Notes under the pieces: model-generated | Told to the model about the DNA's origin: nothing | Seen by the model: only the letters and a program-made list of their open reading frames with translations | Database searches by the model: none | Origin: SIG575 sp964507395 | GTDB taxonomy: Bacteria; Bacillota; Clostridia; Oscillospirales; Acutalibacteraceae | NCBI GenBank assembly: GCA_964507395.1 | Contig: CAZDQE010000051.1 | Span: 1 to 17,056, forward strand | Direction: 5' to 3' | DNA length: 17,056 nt | Program-made: the position numbers and the translations under genes | Shown here: positions 14,195 through 17,056 of the stretch, in pieces | How the letters are laid out: the number at the start of each line of letters is the position of its first letter | Position numbering within the stretch: position 1 is the first letter of the stretch

Positions 14195-14365
14195 TTGCGA
14201 CACAATTTAATATGTTTACGTGTAGAAAGTGTGTAATTTTTATCATTTGATAAAAATGCATGCTCTAATTTCACATACTTTTTACACGTATATGATAATT
14301 GTGTCGCAACAATCGGAGTGATGCATTTTTCGTGCGTAGCTTCGGCTGCGCACTTTTTATTTTTG
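14195..14365 (+). ncRNA. Candidate small RNA or leader RNA: long hairpin plus terminator
   Basis: TTGCGACACAATT (14195-14207) pairs perfectly with its complement at 14297-14309. After a 9/6-base internal loop, TACGTGTA (14217-14224) pairs with TACACGTA (14283-14290), and the stem continues through GAAAGTGTGT with two G-U pairs to about 14234. The top contains a small hairpin, TTTATC/GATAAA (14239-14254). A separate terminator hairpin follows at 14332-14365. The upstream operon already ends at 14046, so this terminator must end some other transcript. Closing stem, central bubble and long upper stem recall 6S RNA in outline, but it is shorter than usual 6S RNA and I cannot assign it. Alternatives are a leader of the downstream gene or a small mobile repeat. 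Confidence 0.5.
14332..14365 (+). terminator. Intrinsic terminator with UUCG tetraloop
   Basis: GTGCGTAGC (14332-14340) and GCTGCGCAC (14345-14353) form nine pairs with one G-U around TTCG. TTTTTATTTTT follows. It stands alone, 125 bases before the next gene and about 320 bases after the last one. Confidence 0.92.
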
Positions 14366-14429
14366 GGTAGCATTATATTTTAATAAAACTGTGCGTCTGA
14401 AGAAAAAATTTATTTTTTTCTGTCACATA

Positions 14430-14458
14430 TTGATGTTTTTGAAATAAAATGTTATTCT
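14430..14458 (+). promoter_or_regulatory. Weak candidate promoter of the secreted-protein gene
   Basis: TTGATG (14430-14435), 17-base spacer and TATTCT (14453-14458), each matching four of six consensus bases. It lies 32 bases before the start codon. Another sigma factor or read-through past the 14332 terminator is possible. Confidence 0.35.
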
Positions 14459-14490
14459 TATGTCTGTATAAATTCGGAGGAGGAAGAAAA

Positions 14491-17056
14491 ATGAAAAAAT
14501 TCTTAAAAAGTACGCTTGCGATTTTTTTGATGTTACTCATGGTGGTTTTTATGATACCATTTTCAGCAGTTGCTGAAAGTGAAGAGTCAGCTACTGTTGA
14601 AACTGAATCAGAAGCTACATTCTCGTGTGAAACAGGTCTTGACCTCATTGTGTCAAATCTGACAGAAGGTGAGGAAAATCCAGATTATGTTATCACTTCG
14701 CTTGAATTTGAAGATAAGACTGCGTATGTTGAACTCAGTAATATTGCAGAATGTAATCTTATTGTTGCTGTTTATGATGAAGAAACAATGCAGATGTATG
14801 CATCAGGTATTACAGAAGTATCTATAGAACACATGACGGTTTCTGTTGAAATTGACATTGAAACCATGCCTGATTATTACATCGCTAAAGCGTATCTTGT
14901 TGACGATGAATACGCACCTCTGTGTTCTTCTTATGAAAGCTATATGAACACAACAAAGTATGAAGAATTCACAGAAAAAACTCCTGATGATTTCAGTGAA
15001 GAAGTTATTATTTTCGACGATACAAAAGAGCAGATTGATTTTGGTGTTTTGAATGAGGGAGTAGTTACAAGCGTGTTAAGCACTGAAATGACTTTTACAT
15101 ACAATGAAGAAACACTGACATATACTTTCTGCAATGCCATTGATGAAGTTAAAAATCTTGAGGTCGGCGATATATACTACTATGAATACGGCAATCTTTC
15201 AAATGAATTTCTCCTTTTTAAAGTAAAAAGCATTTCTGCTTCAGGCTCAACTGTTGAGATTATTCAGGATGAAGATATATCACTTTCCGAAGCATTTTCA
15301 TTTATCAGAATTGATGCTGAGGGGAATTACGATAACTTGGAAATTGACAGAAGCCGGCTTGGTGAAGCACTTACGTCCATTGAAACAATTGATGAAAAAG
15401 TTTCAAATAACGGCGGTGATTCTCCTGAGTTTGACGTGGATACAGGTGAAAAAAGCTGGGGTATGGAATTTGGTGTTGAGTGGAAGATAAATGATAACGC
15501 ATCTGTTAAGGGTTCGTTAGGATATAAGCTTACAACAAGCGCAAAGCTTATCTATGATGCAGTTCTTTTCGGTAAAGATTATTATGAATTTAAATTTGAA
15601 ATTAAACATAAATTTTCACTTATCGGATTTGAGGTTAAAGGTGAAATTTCGGTACCGAAAGACAAAATAAGAATTCCTGTTCCGCCGATTCCCGTAGGTC
15701 CTCTTACACTTAACATTAATATAGCGCCCATTGTCGAATTCAGCGGAAGCGTGTCTTTTGATGTGGATTATATTATAAAAATGGTAGTAACTGCAGATAA
15801 TGATAACGGAATGCAGAAAACTGAAAATGTCAGTACTGAGTGGGACCCTGAGCTTGATGCAGGCATTGAAATCAAATTGGGTGTAAGCATTGAATTTGAA
15901 CTTACGCTGAGTAAAATTATAAGTCTCTCTCTGACAGGAGAAGGTGGTGTTAAACTTGAGGCAGATGTTGCCATGGTAGGTGTATGGCTTGACAAACATC
16001 ATGATTGTCTGACCTGCGTAGAGGGTGAAACAAATGCATTTGTTAATATATCCTTAACTTTAAAAATTAAGATCATTCCTAAAGTTGTTGATTTTTCATG
16101 GGATGCAATAAAGTGGTCAAAGCAGTGGTACTTGTTTGATTTTTATGTTTCTGTAGGCTTGTCAGGCTTTTCGACCGGAAAGGGCGAGTGTCCCAATATA
16201 TCCCATGCTGTTACCTTTAATGTTTACATAGAAGAAAACGGCACTCAGGTAAAACTTGAGGGAGCAAAAATTACAGCTCCAACGGGTATTTGTGATGCAA
16301 ACTCAGATGAAATGTTTGCCGAAACCGAAATGCTGACGAATTCTGACGGACAGGCAGTGTTCTATTTCAAGTCAGGTGAGCACACTGCAAGTATATACTA
16401 TGATGGTTATGATATTAAAACAGAAACCTTTAGTATAATCAGCAATGAGAAAATTATAGACGTGTATCTGTCGGGTGATAGCTCAGGCAATTCAGGCTCA
16501 ACATCAAACCCGTTAACAGGAACTGAAAGTGTCGGTGACATTATCGAATTCGGCTCATATCCGCAGTCAGAGGTAACGTCTTCAAGCCTGAAAGCAGCTC
16601 TTGACAGCATCAGCAAGACATGGATAAGCTACGGCTATTACACGGGTACAGGTTCAACGTCAGACGGTAAAATGCAGCCGAGTGACTATATGAAATACGC
16701 AGATGTAACATATAACGGCGTGAAATACCGTGCTGTAACCTTCAGTCAGTACAGACAGTATTATACAGGTTACACAAGCTCATCAGGAAATACATATCAG
16801 GATGATAACGGATACAATACAAACACAACATATTATTTCAAATATGAGCCGCTTGAATGGCGGGTGCTTGACCCTGAAGAAGGACTTGTGATGTGCGAAA
16901 GCATAATAGACAGCCAGGCATACAACAATACGATTTATTATAATTCAACTATAGCAAATTCAAAAGGTTCAGGGTATGCATATTTTCAGGATTCAACCTG
17001 CACAACATACGCAAATGACTATGCCGCAAGCTCAATAAGAGACTGGCTGAATGATG
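14491..17056 (+). CDS. Large secreted protein with C-terminal DUF6273-like domain (3' end outside window)
   Basis: ATG at 14491 follows GGAGGAGG by 6 bases and opens a frame that stays open to the window end (855 codons seen). Residues 1-28 are a signal peptide: Lys-rich start, hydrophobic core, SAVA before the cut. An acidic beta-rich region (29-about 300) has no recognised domain. A repetitive beta-rich part (about 320-545) contains a Pro-rich turn, IPVPPIPVGPL. A carboxypeptidase-regulatory-like Ig fold lies at about 573-660 (SDGQAVFYF). After a Ser/Gly linker a DUF6273-like domain begins at 682 (GDIIEFGSYPQ), with EWRVLD (789-794) and SIRDWLND near the cut. Such domains are common in clostridial surface proteins; their function is unknown to me. 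There is no lipobox. No anchor is visible, but the end is missing. Confidence 0.85.
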   Translation, partial: MKKFLKSTLAIFLMLLMVVFMIPFSAVAESEESATVETESEATFSCETGLDLIVSNLTEGEENPDYVITSLEFEDKTAYVELSNIAECNLIVAVYDEETMQMYASGITEVSIEHMTVSVEIDIETMPDYYIAKAYLVDDEYAPLCSSYESYMNTTKYEEFTEKTPDDFSEEVIIFDDTKEQIDFGVLNEGVVTSVLSTEMTFTYNEETLTYTFCNAIDEVKNLEVGDIYYYEYGNLSNEFLLFKVKSISASGSTVEIIQDEDISLSEAFSFIRIDAEGNYDNLEIDRSRLGEALTSIETIDEKVSNNGGDSPEFDVDTGEKSWGMEFGVEWKINDNASVKGSLGYKLTTSAKLIYDAVLFGKDYYEFKFEIKHKFSLIGFEVKGEISVPKDKIRIPVPPIPVGPLTLNINIAPIVEFSGSVSFDVDYIIKMVVTADNDNGMQKTENVSTEWDPELDAGIEIKLGVSIEFELTLSKIISLSLTGEGGVKLEADVAMVGVWLDKHHDCLTCVEGETNAFVNISLTLKIKIIPKVVDFSWDAIKWSKQWYLFDFYVSVGLSGFSTGKGECPNISHAVTFNVYIEENGTQVKLEGAKITAPTGICDANSDEMFAETEMLTNSDGQAVFYFKSGEHTASIYYDGYDIKTETFSIISNEKIIDVYLSGDSSGNSGSTSNPLTGTESVGDIIEFGSYPQSEVTSSSLKAALDSISKTWISYGYYTGTGSTSDGKMQPSDYMKYADVTYNGVKYRAVTFSQYRQYYTGYTSSSGNTYQDDNGYNTNTTYYFKYEPLEWRVLDPEEGLVMCESIIDSQAYNNTIYYNSTIANSKGSGYAYFQDSTCTTYANDYAASSIRDWLND

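Larger units (their letters stand above)
14047..14490. other. Gene-free stretch holding structured non-coding elements
   Basis: About 440 bases separate the amidase terminator from the secreted-protein gene. I find no convincing coding sequence on either strand: minus-strand open frames here lack ribosome binding sites and run through the inverted repeats. It contains, in order, a branched inverted repeat (14075-14133), a weak promoter (14162-14190), a 115-base near-palindrome (14195-14309), a UUCG terminator (14332-14365), and an AT-rich promoter region for the next gene. Confidence 0.8.

Noticed and set aside
14195..14309. Miniature transposable element (MITE)
   Set aside because: The ends are inverted repeats, but I see no target-site duplication and no second copy in the window. 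The pairing continues into the interior, which fits an RNA hairpin better. It is not excluded without a genome search.
14017..14373. Minus-strand open frame of 118 codons in the spacer
   Set aside because: It runs through the inverted repeats and two terminators, has no ribosome binding site, and its product looks random.
1..17056. CRISPR arrays, rRNA or tRNA genes, insertion sequences, phage genes, toxin-antitoxin pairs
   Set aside because: No regularly spaced direct repeats, transposase or integrase motifs, or conserved RNA gene sequences were seen on either strand.

Overview
The window looks like chromosome from a low-GC, Gram-positive, endospore-forming member of the Clostridia, most likely the Oscillospirales/Ruminococcaceae. 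The grounds are AT-rich spacers, strong GGAGG ribosome binding sites, a SigK-type mother-cell sigma factor, clostridial protein families (extended PRPP synthetase, CwlD-like amidase, DUF6273-type secreted protein) and many intrinsic terminators. I could run no searches, so the taxonomy is an inference.

Layout. Positions 1-60 hold the last codons of an unidentified + strand gene, closed by a terminator. Positions 128-3433 carry three separately terminated minus-strand genes: a PAP2 lipid phosphatase, an extended ribose-phosphate pyrophosphokinase, and a CDF metal exporter with a doubled cytoplasmic domain. Divergent promoters at about 3461-3541 serve the CDF gene on one side and, on the other, a + strand operon of a YbiT-type ABC-F ATPase, a HAD phosphatase and a YlmH-like S4 RNA-binding protein. 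A consensus promoter at 6657 then starts the carbamoyl-phosphate operon: a 39-codon leader ORF, three mutually exclusive hairpins, carA, a carB fused in frame to a DapF-like domain, and a DivIVA-like coiled-coil gene, ending in a strong terminator at 12646-12680. A sigK-amidase pair follows (12747-13991). Next comes a gene-free stretch of about 500 bases with two unexplained structured elements and an isolated terminator. The window ends inside a large secreted protein.

The most unusual part is the carAB locus. CarA has lost its glutaminase nucleophile (Cys to Gly246) and the catalytic His (to Gln331), so it should not be able to use glutamine. CarB keeps its ATP-grasp hallmarks but carries a full-length C-terminal diaminopimelate epimerase domain in which both catalytic cysteines (now Tyr1140 and Ser1288) and the neighbouring active-site Glu-Arg-Gly are gone. 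The locus therefore appears to encode an ammonia-dependent carbamoyl-phosphate synthetase carrying two pseudoenzyme modules, behind what looks like a leader-peptide attenuator. I do not know of a described system of this kind. The second candidate novelty is a 115-base near-palindrome followed by a UUCG-loop terminator (14195-14365), which could be a small RNA or a leader of the secreted-protein gene.
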